This document shows, piece by piece, positions 15,609-23,480 of a DNA stretch of 35,182 nt. A program made the position numbers and the translations under genes. Within the stretch, counting starts at the first letter, position 1; the number at the start of each line of letters is the position of its first letter. The stretch comes from Hyphomicrobiales bacterium (GTDB lineage Bacteria > Pseudomonadota > Alphaproteobacteria > Rhizobiales > HXMU1428-3): contig JAJFHX010000038.1 of the NCBI GenBank assembly GCA_021775425.1, positions 1-35,182 on the forward strand. Reading direction: 5' to 3'. The notes under the pieces were generated by a model. The model ran no database searches. It was not told the origin of the DNA and was given only the letters and a program-made list of their open reading frames with translations.

Positions 15609-16526
15609 ATGGCGAGAGTTGAGCAAATTGAAAGAGAGCTGGATGGGCCTGATGAAGCTGTTAGTTCATTGACAACCAAAGCTTTGATGCGGCGGCGTAT
15701 GCTGCGGCATAAGGGGTTTTTGTTTGGGGCAACCGTTCTGTTCAGCCTCGTATTCCTGGCAATTTTTGCACCGCTGATTGCGCCATTTGACCCGCTTGAT
15801 CAGTCTTTGGCGCGGCGGTTGTTGCCGCCGGTCTGGTCTGAAGGTGGGGTATGGGATCATTTATTAGGAACAGATCACCTTGGGCGGGATTATCTTTCCC
15901 GGTTGTTATACGGCGCGAGAATTTCGCTGATGGTGGGAATTGGGGCGGCAACTGTTGGCCTTTTGATTGGGGTGACGCTTGGGGTTTGTGCCGGGTATTT
16001 TGGCGGATGGATTGATCAGGTTGTGAGTTATCTTCTGACATGTCAGTTGGCTTTGCCGGGCTTGTTGCTGGCGATGTCACTGGTGTTTCTTATTGGTCCT
16101 TCGGTTTTCGTGGTGATATGCGTGATTGGGGTTTTGCACTGGACTTATTATCTGGTGGTGACACGAACGGCGACCATGCAGATTAAACAACTTGATTATA
16201 TTTCCTCTGCACGGGCGATCGGTTCCTCAAACAGCCAGATTATTTTTTATGAAATTCTGCCCAACCTCCTGAATCAGATCATCGTTATCTTCACGCTCGA
16301 AATCGGCATTGCGATACTTGCTGAGGCGGCGCTTTCATTTTTAGGAGTTGGCATTCAGGCGCCGACACCTTCCTGGGGGTTGATGATTGCTGAGGGGAAG
16401 ACAGCGATGTTTTATCGGCCATGGCTGGTGATTTTGCCGGGTATCGCAATTTTTATGCTGGTGATCTCGACCAATCTAATGGGGGATGGGCTTCGGGATG
16501 TGACTGCGCCTGAGAACAGGAATTAA
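15609..16526 (+). CDS. ABC importer permease, DppC/OppC type
   Basis: 305 residues from ATG 15609. An in-frame GTG at 15600 would overlap the upstream stop by four bases (GTGA) and cannot be excluded, but GAGG at the end of the previous gene is well spaced for the ATG. The N-terminal cytoplasmic segment (1-30) and first helix LFSLVFLAIFAPLIAPFDP are as in DppC subunits, followed by HLLGTDHLGRDYLSRLLYGARISL, a very conserved DppC motif. The EAA loop reads LDYISSARAIGSSNSQIIFYEILPN. The end GDGLRDVTAPENRN is the standard DppC C-terminus. Partner of the preceding permease. Confidence 0.93.
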   Translation: MARVEQIERELDGPDEAVSSLTTKALMRRRMLRHKGFLFGATVLFSLVFLAIFAPLIAPFDPLDQSLARRLLPPVWSEGGVWDHLLGTDHLGRDYLSRLLYGARISLMVGIGAATVGLLIGVTLGVCAGYFGGWIDQVVSYLLTCQLALPGLLLAMSLVFLIGPSVFVVICVIGVLHWTYYLVVTRTATMQIKQLDYISSARAIGSSNSQIIFYEILPNLLNQIIVIFTLEIGIAILAEAALSFLGVGIQAPTPSWGLMIAEGKTAMFYRPWLVILPGIAIFMLVISTNLMGDGLRDVTAPENRN

Positions 16527-16530
16527 AAAC

Positions 16531-18666
16531 ATGATTATGGAAGCTGATACTGAAAAACCTGGCGCAGAAAATACTGTCGCAGATGTTAAGCAAAACCCAT
16601 TGCTGAAGATTGAAAATCTTGAGGTTGATATTCCGACGGCGAACGGCACTTTGCATGCGGTGCGTGATGTCAGCCTGACGCTTAACCGGGGTGAGGCGTT
16701 GGGGATCGTTGGCGAGTCTGGTTCAGGCAAATCAATGAGTGCGCTGGCTTTGCTTGGATTGCTGCCAGCAAAAGCACAACGACGGGCCAGCACATTGCGC
16801 CTTGGCCGACATGATCTGCTTTCAATGAGTGATGGGGAAATTGCAAAAAAAGTTTCCGGTGACAGAATAACGATGATTTTTCAGGAACCGATGACATCGC
16901 TGAACCCGGTTTATAGTATTGGGCGCCAGCTTACAGAAACGATGACTTTGCACGGCAAATCAAGTGAAGCTCAGGCGCGGGAACGGGCGATTTATCTGCT
17001 TGGGAAAGTCGGTCTTTCAGCGGCGGAAAGCCGGCTTGCGCAATATCCGCATCAATTATCTGGCGGGCAACGCCAGCGGGTGATGATTGCCATGGCGCTG
17101 ATGAATGAGCCGGAGCTGATTATTGCTGATGAGCCCACAACAGCCCTTGATGTAACGGTGCAGGCGCAGATTTTGCGTTTGCTTGGGGATTTGCAACGTG
17201 AATTTAATATGGCGATGATTTTGATCAGCCATGATCTGGGTGTTATTTCCCGGACAGTTGATAAGGTTGCGGTGATGTATGCCGGGCAGTTGATTGAAAC
17301 AGGCACTGTTAAAGAGGTGCTTGATCAACCGCGCCATCCTTACACGAGGGGTTTGCTTGATTGCATCCCTGAGCCAGGTAAACAAAAATCCGCCAGGCTA
17401 GGCACGATCCGTGGTCTGGTTCCTTCGTTAATAGGCGAGACGAAGGGATGTGCGTTTGCCAACAGATGTTCAATGGTGCGTGATGACTGCCTCGATCAGT
17501 CACCTCCCCTGAAAGTGGAAGAAGGAGAGGGCTCCAGTCCTGATCATTCTTCTGCTTTCAGGTCTTTTCGTTGTGTCTTGCCAGCGGATTGGGTGAGTGA
17601 CCAGCCAAGGCCAGCAGAGGAAACATCAAACCTTGTGAACCTTTCCTTAGAAAGCGGTGTGGGGCAGCAGGAAGCTGTGCCATTGATTGAGGCAAAAGGG
17701 GTTAGCCGCCGTTTTTCCATTCGTCGCTCGCTTTTTTCCAGAACGGAAACTCTGACGGCGGTGGATGATGTCTCGCTTTCCCTTTCAAAGGGGGATGTGC
17801 TGGCGCTTGTTGGTGAATCCGGTTGTGGGAAATCGACGCTGGCTAAAATGTTGCTTGGGTTGGATGCGCCCTCGAATGGTGAGATCTTATTCGAAGGAGC
17901 ACCGCTTTCTGGCATTAACCCACTTGAGCGGACGCGGCGGATACAACCGGTGTTTCAGGATCCTTATTCTTCTCTAAACCCGAGAAAGACGATTGGTGAA
18001 ATAATCATTCGCCCGTTGAATGTGCATAATTTTGGTGAGGTTAAAGACCGGCAAAAAGAGGTTGAGCGAACAATGGAAATGGTGGGCTTGCCGCGCCGGT
18101 TGTTCCATAGTTTTCCTAATCAGATCTCTGGCGGGCAAAGACAGAGGGTGGCTATTGCCCGGGCGATTATTATGCGGCCTGAAATACTGATTTGCGATGA
18201 GCCAACATCTGCGCTTGATGTTTCTGTTCAGGCTCAGATTTTGAATTTGTTGCAGGAGTTGCGCCAAGAGTTAGGGCTGACCTATCTGCTCATTACCCAT
18301 GATTTGAGTGTGGTTGAATATATGGCGACGAAAATTGCGGTTATGTATCTCGGCCAGATTGTAGAACTGGCTGAAAAGGAAAAGATTTTTTCTGATGCTG
18401 CGCATCCTTATACGAATGTGCTGTTGCAATCTTTGCTGACGATGCAGCCGGGGCAGAAAATACCTGATACGGGGCTTGGGGCTGTATACTCTAACCCACT
18501 TGATTTGCCGAAAGGCTGCCGCTTTCACCCCCGATGCCCGGAAGCGATTAATGAATGTCGTTTAAAAGAACCTGAACTTGGGTCTCTTTATGTGCGTTGT
18601 CTTCGTCATCCTTTAAAGTCGAATGATGTGACAATAAAAAATGAAACAAATTTTCTGGAATATTGA
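16531..18666 (+). CDS. Fused dipeptide/opine-type ABC ATPase (DppD-DppF)
   Basis: 711 residues: two complete nucleotide-binding domains in one chain. First domain: Walker A GESGSGKS (61-68), signature LSGGQRQRV, Walker B IIADEP, then a DppD-type C-terminal segment with cysteines (GCAFANRCSMVRDDC) that in relatives can hold a metal cluster. Second domain: Walker A GESGCGKS (428-435), signature ISGGQRQRV, Walker B LICDEP, and a second Cys segment GCRFHPRCPEAINEC. The linker (about 330-380) is low in structure. It powers import through the two permeases. ATG follows AGGA; a second ATG lies two codons in. The 3' end overlaps the lyase frame by 26 bases if the lyase starts at its ATG. Confidence 0.95.
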   Translation: MIMEADTEKPGAENTVADVKQNPLLKIENLEVDIPTANGTLHAVRDVSLTLNRGEALGIVGESGSGKSMSALALLGLLPAKAQRRASTLRLGRHDLLSMSDGEIAKKVSGDRITMIFQEPMTSLNPVYSIGRQLTETMTLHGKSSEAQARERAIYLLGKVGLSAAESRLAQYPHQLSGGQRQRVMIAMALMNEPELIIADEPTTALDVTVQAQILRLLGDLQREFNMAMILISHDLGVISRTVDKVAVMYAGQLIETGTVKEVLDQPRHPYTRGLLDCIPEPGKQKSARLGTIRGLVPSLIGETKGCAFANRCSMVRDDCLDQSPPLKVEEGEGSSPDHSSAFRSFRCVLPADWVSDQPRPAEETSNLVNLSLESGVGQQEAVPLIEAKGVSRRFSIRRSLFSRTETLTAVDDVSLSLSKGDVLALVGESGCGKSTLAKMLLGLDAPSNGEILFEGAPLSGINPLERTRRIQPVFQDPYSSLNPRKTIGEIIIRPLNVHNFGEVKDRQKEVERTMEMVGLPRRLFHSFPNQISGGQRQRVAIARAIIMRPEILICDEPTSALDVSVQAQILNLLQELRQELGLTYLLITHDLSVVEYMATKIAVMYLGQIVELAEKEKIFSDAAHPYTNVLLQSLLTMQPGQKIPDTGLGAVYSNPLDLPKGCRFHPRCPEAINECRLKEPELGSLYVRCLRHPLKSNDVTIKNETNFLEY

Positions 18667-20023
18667 TGTGAAACATAATTCAAAACACGACATCACCAAT
18701 GAAGAGATCACAGATCTTTTTACTCCTCGTTCGCAGTGGCAGGTCTGGCTGGATATTGAAGTGGCACTAGCTGAAACACAGGCGGAACTAGGCATGATCC
18801 CTTCTGAAGTGGCCGCTCAAATTTCTGCCAAAGCGAATTTTAAGTCGATTGATGCTGATGAGCTGGCGAAAGATATTGCTGTGACGAGAGCGCCGATTGT
18901 CTCGCTTGTCAGGGCGCTGGCTGATGCTTGCGGTGAAGAAGGTGGAGCTTATGTGCATTGGGGTGCGACCACTCAGAATGTGATGCAGACGGGCCGTATC
19001 ATTTTGATGAAACGGGTGCATCAGGCGATCAGGCACCGGCTTGGGAATGTGTTTTTAACGTTGGCGAAACTTGCTGAAACCCATGCTGAAACTCTGACAG
19101 CTGGGCGCACTAATAACCGGCATGCTTTGCCGATTACATTTGGGTTTAAAATTGCGGCCTGGATAGAAGAATTGCTGCGCCATGAAGAGCGGCTGAAAGA
19201 TGCTGAAGGGCGGGTTTTCTGTTCGCTCTGGGGCGGGGCCATTGGGGCGATGCATGCGTTTGGTGAAGACGGGCCGGAGTTGAACCGGCGATTATCGGCA
19301 AGGCTTGGGTTAAAACCGGTTCGGGTGCCATCACGGGCCGGGACGGATCATATTGCTGAATATATCATGTTGCTGGCTTTGCTTGGAACAACGGCATCTA
19401 AGATTGGCCGTGAGCTTTATGGGTTGATGTCGGATGAACTGGCTGAAGTATATGAGGACCTTGGCGGTGATGTGATTGGTTCAAGCACGATGCCGCAAAA
19501 GGTGAATTCGAAAGTGGCTGTGCGGTTGATTGCGATGGGCGCGCGCTTAAGATCAATGGTGCCGCTGGCGCTTGAAGGGGTGCAGCCGAGCCATGAAGGT
19601 GATGCGGCGAATAATATGATGCTTTATAATGTTATTGATCAGGCTTGCCCGCTTGCTTATGAGACCATTTCTCAGCTTGATGAATTGTTATCCTGTTTGC
19701 GGGTGCGCCCGGAGCGGATGCGGAAAAACCTGGCGCTTTCCGGTCAGTTGATCGTGGCTGAAAACGGGATGATGTGTCTGGCGCCGCATCTTGGACGCAC
19801 TGCGGCACATGATGTTGTGCATCATGCGGTTGAAGTTGCCATGGCGCGGAATGTCGAACTGATTGATGTGCTTATGGCAGATGAAGCTGTGACTTCTGTT
19901 GTGCCACGTGAAAAACTTGAGGCCGCACTTAACCCTGAAAACTACACCGGGCAAAGTGCGGAAATGGCGCGAGATATGGCGGCTGAGGCGAGGCAGGCTC
20001 ATTCGCGGTTAAGCCAGAGCTGA
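18641..20023 (+). CDS. Fumarase/aspartase-superfamily lyase (adenylosuccinate lyase/CMLE-like)
   Basis: 460 residues, mostly helical. The superfamily signature GSSTMPQKVNSK lies at residues 280-291 and includes the catalytic Ser loop; an earlier conserved block reads VHWGATTQNVMQTG, as in adenylosuccinate lyases and PcaB-type carboxymuconate cycloisomerases. These enzymes eliminate fumarate or cycloisomerise by C-N/C-C bond chemistry. Being last in an ABC-importer operon, it is unlikely to be the purine enzyme and more likely cleaves the imported compound. Start is uncertain: the ATG overlaps the ATPase gene by 26 bases and lacks a ribosome site; GTG 18668, one base after the ATPase stop and preceded by TGGA, is an alternative that still keeps the WLDIEVALA region. 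Confidence 0.88.
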   Translation: MKQIFWNIDVKHNSKHDITNEEITDLFTPRSQWQVWLDIEVALAETQAELGMIPSEVAAQISAKANFKSIDADELAKDIAVTRAPIVSLVRALADACGEEGGAYVHWGATTQNVMQTGRIILMKRVHQAIRHRLGNVFLTLAKLAETHAETLTAGRTNNRHALPITFGFKIAAWIEELLRHEERLKDAEGRVFCSLWGGAIGAMHAFGEDGPELNRRLSARLGLKPVRVPSRAGTDHIAEYIMLLALLGTTASKIGRELYGLMSDELAEVYEDLGGDVIGSSTMPQKVNSKVAVRLIAMGARLRSMVPLALEGVQPSHEGDAANNMMLYNVIDQACPLAYETISQLDELLSCLRVRPERMRKNLALSGQLIVAENGMMCLAPHLGRTAAHDVVHHAVEVAMARNVELIDVLMADEAVTSVVPREKLEAALNPENYTGQSAEMARDMAAEARQAHSRLSQS

Positions 20024-20036
20024 TCAGTGTTAAGCC

Positions 20037-20573
20037 TCAACCAGTTTTATAAAAATGGCTCTTTATCTTCTTTAACGTTTCAGTCGCTTTTTTGACCTCG
20101 CTCAGGGCATCTTCGGTTTTTCGGTCATGGGTTGCGACGTGAAAATCCGCTAGGATATCTTCAATTTGCTCCAGTGATTGTTCAATGTTCTTTTGCTCAG
20201 TTTCTGATTTTTGTTTTGCGTGAACTTCAAGAGCGGCGATGGCGTCTTCAATGGCGCTGGTGTGGGTGTGCCACTCGTGCATGATCGGACCGTTGTCGAA
20301 CATTTCTTCTCTTTTTTCAGGAGACATAGTTTTGGCCATGGCAATGATGCCCTGATCCAATTTGGCAATGGCTTGTTCAATTGAAAGACTGCCAGATTTT
20401 GCTTTGCTTTCTTTTTTGTGATGCTGGTGCTTATGGGTTTTATGGTCTGCTTTTTTATCTCCATGACTGTGCGCGAATGCTGTCGTATGCACTAAAGTTA
20501 TTGAGAGTGAAACGGGTAGTAGCAGTGCAATGAAGAGCAGACTTAATCGTGTAGATACAAATTTTGTTGTCAT
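20037..20573 (-). CDS. Histidine-rich periplasmic helical protein
   Basis: 178 residues. Signal peptide (core LSLLFIALLLPVSLSITLV, cleavage near AFA-HSHG). The mature N-terminus is a His cluster (HSHGDKKADHKTHKHQHHKK, about residues 35-54), followed by two helical stretches with HEWHTHTSAIEDAIAALEVH and a C-terminal coiled-coil-like run of Lys/Glu. The His cluster should bind zinc, nickel or copper, either as buffer or as sensor; this is inference from composition. The helical part resembles small periplasmic proteins of unknown function. The ATG follows AAGGAA. It converges on the lyase gene with 13 bases between stop codons, and its promoter region lies in 20574-20860, opposite the barrel gene. 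Confidence 0.75.
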   Translation of the reverse strand: MTTKFVSTRLSLLFIALLLPVSLSITLVHTTAFAHSHGDKKADHKTHKHQHHKKESKAKSGSLSIEQAIAKLDQGIIAMAKTMSPEKREEMFDNGPIMHEWHTHTSAIEDAIAALEVHAKQKSETEQKNIEQSLEQIEDILADFHVATHDRKTEDALSEVKKATETLKKIKSHFYKTG

Positions 20574-20780
20574 AGAATTTCCTTAAACATCATTGTCAGA
20601 ATTTGTTTCGCTTTATGTAAAAATCGGTGGTGTTGTTATATATCAGAACTGGATTCCAGACTACTCAGTTCTAATTTCATGATTTTTCAGCTGTTGCAGC
20701 TCCGTTACTATCCTTTGAAAAAAGCTTAAAAGGCGTTTGTGGTTGTTTGAAGTCGTTCATTTAGGGGTGTAAAGTGGAAA

Positions 20781-20797
20781 GTTAATGAATCATTAAC
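20781..20797. promoter_or_regulatory. Palindromic CtrA-type box containing a GANTC site
   Basis: GTTAATGAATCATTAAC is a perfect 17-base palindrome (central A) and contains TTAA-N7-TTAAC on both strands, the full CtrA consensus of alphaproteobacteria. Its centre is GAATC, a CcrM methylation site. It lies 70 bases before the barrel-protein start and on the upstream side of the His-rich gene. Another palindrome-binding regulator could use the same bases. Confidence 0.5.
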
Positions 20798-20866
20798 GAG
20801 TACTTTACCGTATTTCCTCTGAATTTCAGTCTTGAATAAAGGGGATGAGTATTAAGGTAGATAGTT

Positions 20867-21691
20867 GTGTTGCGTATCGTGTCCATCAATCTGGCACTGA
20901 TTCCAGTCATGACTGGACTTTTGTTGCTGGCTTTTACCTTCTCTTTAGATCAAGCTGTTGCTGATGAGCTCGGGCTGCCGGGAGTGTCTGCGCCAAATGG
21001 CAAAGCTTCCATTTTTGGTGGTGCAGATGACGAAGATGGTATCATTTATGGTTCGGCCAGTTATTCTATCCCGCTTTCTCATCGTTATGGATTACAAATT
21101 GACGGGCTTTTTGGTCATGTTGGGCGTGTGGATGACGAGCTTGTTCAAGGGGCGGCGCATTTGTTCTGGCGTGACCCGGGTGTGGGATTAATCGGTCTTT
21201 ATGGTTCAGTGCTGGGGGTATCATCTGATGAGATGTATCGCATTGGTGGTGAAGGGCATTTGTACCTTGGGCAGATTTCTCTTGAAGGTATGTTAGGGTG
21301 GGATGAGGCCAGTGTTGATGGCAGTCTCTATGTATCCGGTACCCTGGCCTATTATCACACTGATGACCTGAGGTTATTCGGGGGTGTGAAACATTCTGAC
21401 TGGCAGGATGATAATATTGCCGGTGTGGGGACTGTCGGGTTTGCCGGGTTTGAATATCAGCTTGCTTCATCTGATACAGGGCGCGCCTATTCTCTTTTTG
21501 CTGAAGCCCGCATTGGTGAGAATGATTATGCTGCTGGCTGGGGTGGACTTCGGGTGTATTTTGGCCCGCATAAATCTTTGAAACGCCGGCATAGAGAGGA
21601 TGATCCTTTTACCGTTGTGCCTGATCTGGAAATGGTGACGCAGCCACAACCACCAGCCCCTGTGATTATTGATGACGTTGAGATTGATTGA
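20867..21691 (+). CDS. Outer-membrane beta-barrel-like exported protein, unknown function
   Basis: 274 residues from GTG, supported by AAGGTAG about 6 bases upstream. Signal peptide with core LALIPVMTGLLLLAFTFSL and cleavage near AVA-DEL. Residues ~45-235 alternate polar and hydrophobic with many Gly and aromatic residues (IYGSASYSIPLSHRYGLQID, GSVLGV, LYLGQISLEGMLGW, LFAEARIGENDYAAGWGGLRVYFG), the pattern of an outer-membrane barrel of 8-12 strands. After the last strand a tail KSLKRRHREDDP and a Pro-rich acidic end (QPQPPAPVIIDDVEID) would lie in the periplasm. Similar barrel plus RRHREDDP tail proteins occur in other alphaproteobacteria, from memory. A CtrA-type box lies upstream. Confidence 0.7.
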   Translation: MLRIVSINLALIPVMTGLLLLAFTFSLDQAVADELGLPGVSAPNGKASIFGGADDEDGIIYGSASYSIPLSHRYGLQIDGLFGHVGRVDDELVQGAAHLFWRDPGVGLIGLYGSVLGVSSDEMYRIGGEGHLYLGQISLEGMLGWDEASVDGSLYVSGTLAYYHTDDLRLFGGVKHSDWQDDNIAGVGTVGFAGFEYQLASSDTGRAYSLFAEARIGENDYAAGWGGLRVYFGPHKSLKRRHREDDPFTVVPDLEMVTQPQPPAPVIIDDVEID

Positions 21692-22054
21692 TCCTTGTCA
21701 CTTTAGATTTGGGTTTGCTTTCTTTTTACAGACGTAAACCCTTTATGAGCTGGTGCTTTCAAACCCCTGTAAAATTGTGAAATACACTGGTTGAGGTATG
21801 ATGTTTACCTCCCCGCATATGCATAGACTTTGCGAGGTTTTTCCTTATGGCTGATGTGCGGGTTTTGAACAGGTTGATCTGATAGTGGGCGGGAGGTGTT
21901 TCCAGCTGCCGTAATTTAGTGATAATTATTGATGATAGTGCAAGCTTTATTTTACGGTTTTTTGATAGTTCTGAGACGTTGGGGCGGGTTAGATTTGATT
22001 TTATGATAGCAGAGTTTTAGCTACGAATATCCGTTTAACCTGCTAAGGATCATT
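21692..22054. other. 363-base intergenic region with a weak terminator
   Basis: No coding frame longer than about 20 codons is supported. At 21807-21842 ACCT-ccc-CGCA and TGCG-AGGT form a bulged stem followed by TTTTT, a weak candidate terminator for the barrel gene, over 110 bases past its stop. A GATAATTATTGATGATA stretch near 21931 looks faintly like an iron-regulator site but matches no consensus well. The right part should carry the promoter of the tethered hydrolase gene. Confidence 0.3.
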
Positions 22055-23332
22055 ATGGATATATCGCGCACACTCTTCTTCTGTTGCCTGATGCTGGCCG
22101 GGTTGGTTGCAGGTGCGGTTATCGGCTGGCAGTTGCCGCCTTTTCATTTGTCCCTTGAAACTATTTCCCCTGACACCAAGCCAGTGAAACGGGACGAGGT
22201 GCCCATTAAGAGCGGCTCTGAAGACTTATCAGAAACAACGATCTCGACCTATGAGGTTGGTAAAAATGAAGTCAGAGCAGATATTTCTCCTGTTGAAAGT
22301 GATTTTGAAGAGCCGCTTGAGCAAGCGCTTGAAGATACCGACACTGACCTGATGAGCGGCGATGTGGCTGAAGAGCAGAAATTTACGCCCCGCATCGAAA
22401 CAGCCGGTTTACCGGCGCATAATTTCCCGAAACGATTTTTAAGACCACCGCGGTCTGTTGTGCAGAAGAGGGCGCTGACGAAGCTGGTGCGGTTTGAAAC
22501 TTCGCCATTTCCCTATGATGGTGTGATGCCGCACAATGGTGAGCCGTTTTTAAACCACGAAGAAGATGGTCGCAAGGCACACAAGACACGCAGCGGGCGG
22601 ATTTATTATCAGGATGAGACTTATAATGAAGAGCGGGTTTTGCTGCATATACCCAAAGGATTTGATATTGAGAAACCGGCTTATATGGTGCTGTTTTTCC
22701 ACGGACATGGAGCGACTTTAGAGCGGGATATAATTAACCGACAAAGGGTGCCTCAGCAATTGTCTCGTGCTGGGGTCAATGCGGTTCTGGTGGCGCCGCA
22801 ATTTGCGAAAAATGCGCGGGATTCAAGTGCCGGTAAGTTCTGGCAGCCTGGCGGTGCGCGCAAATTTGTTCAGGAAGCGGAGCGGAAACTTGGTGAGCTT
22901 TATGGTGTGCCGGGACTGGCTGGTCGCTTTAAAAACATGCCGATTTTTATTGTTGGGTATAGTGGCGGATTTTTACCAACTGCCTGGACACTGGCGAGAG
23001 GTGGCATCTCTAAACGGGTGAAGGGGGTTGCGTTAATGGACGGGCTTTATGGTCACCAGAAAACATTTTCAAGATGGATATCCCGGCACAGAGATGCGAT
23101 TTTCGTCAGTGCTTATACCGGGCTGACGGCGAGAAGAAACGTATCACTTGAAGAAGGCCTGACATCTGACGGGATCGGCGTTGTGAAAGAATTTGAGGGC
23201 AGTTTCGAGCCGGGGACGGTTGCGATTGTGCGCTCTGATGAAGATCATCATTCATATATTACCAAAGCCTGGACTTCGATGCCGATCAGGGATCTGCTGA
23301 AGAGGTCAGATGCGGTCCTGCGTGAAAACTAA
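22055..23332 (+). CDS. Membrane-tethered periplasmic alpha/beta hydrolase
   Basis: 425 residues. Residues 8-28 (FFCCLMLAGLVAGAVIGW) form a membrane anchor or uncleaved signal; residues ~30-120 are an acidic, probably disordered linker rich in Asp, Glu and Ser. The hydrolase domain (about 195-420) shows an oxyanion segment LFFHGHGATLERD, nucleophile S303 in VGYSGGFLP, and a likely catalytic His in SDEDHHSY. So, unlike the hydrolase-fold gene at 10.9 kb, this one keeps its nucleophile. Substrate unknown; the layout suggests an enzyme held at the inner membrane and reaching into the periplasm, perhaps acting on cell-wall or lipid esters (inference). ATG follows TAAGGA. It stands alone before the permease gene. 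Confidence 0.78.
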   Translation: MDISRTLFFCCLMLAGLVAGAVIGWQLPPFHLSLETISPDTKPVKRDEVPIKSGSEDLSETTISTYEVGKNEVRADISPVESDFEEPLEQALEDTDTDLMSGDVAEEQKFTPRIETAGLPAHNFPKRFLRPPRSVVQKRALTKLVRFETSPFPYDGVMPHNGEPFLNHEEDGRKAHKTRSGRIYYQDETYNEERVLLHIPKGFDIEKPAYMVLFFHGHGATLERDIINRQRVPQQLSRAGVNAVLVAPQFAKNARDSSAGKFWQPGGARKFVQEAERKLGELYGVPGLAGRFKNMPIFIVGYSGGFLPTAWTLARGGISKRVKGVALMDGLYGHQKTFSRWISRHRDAIFVSAYTGLTARRNVSLEEGLTSDGIGVVKEFEGSFEPGTVAIVRSDEDHHSYITKAWTSMPIRDLLKRSDAVLREN

Positions 23333-23480
23333 ACTCTGTTTTGTTTTATCGTATGTTTTTTCATAAGTGCTATATTTTTCTTGCCAGATGGTGATAATCA
23401 TACGATCATGCGCGGTCTTTGGGGGTGCCTGGAATGGTGGATTTTTCAGGTGTTGGGAATGTATTTAAAGAACAAAAAAT

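Noticed and set aside
17544..17915. 123-codon - strand frame inside the ABC ATPase gene
   Set aside because: Covers the linker and second Walker A of the sense gene; composition is a shadow of that reading frame.
16531..18666. Fused ABC ATPase as a novelty or assembly artefact
   Set aside because: DppD-DppF fusions are common in importer operons; both domains have all motifs and a normal linker.
21931..21947. Iron-regulator (Fur-like) box before the tethered hydrolase
   Set aside because: Only loosely palindromic and does not match Fur or Irr consensus; no iron gene nearby.
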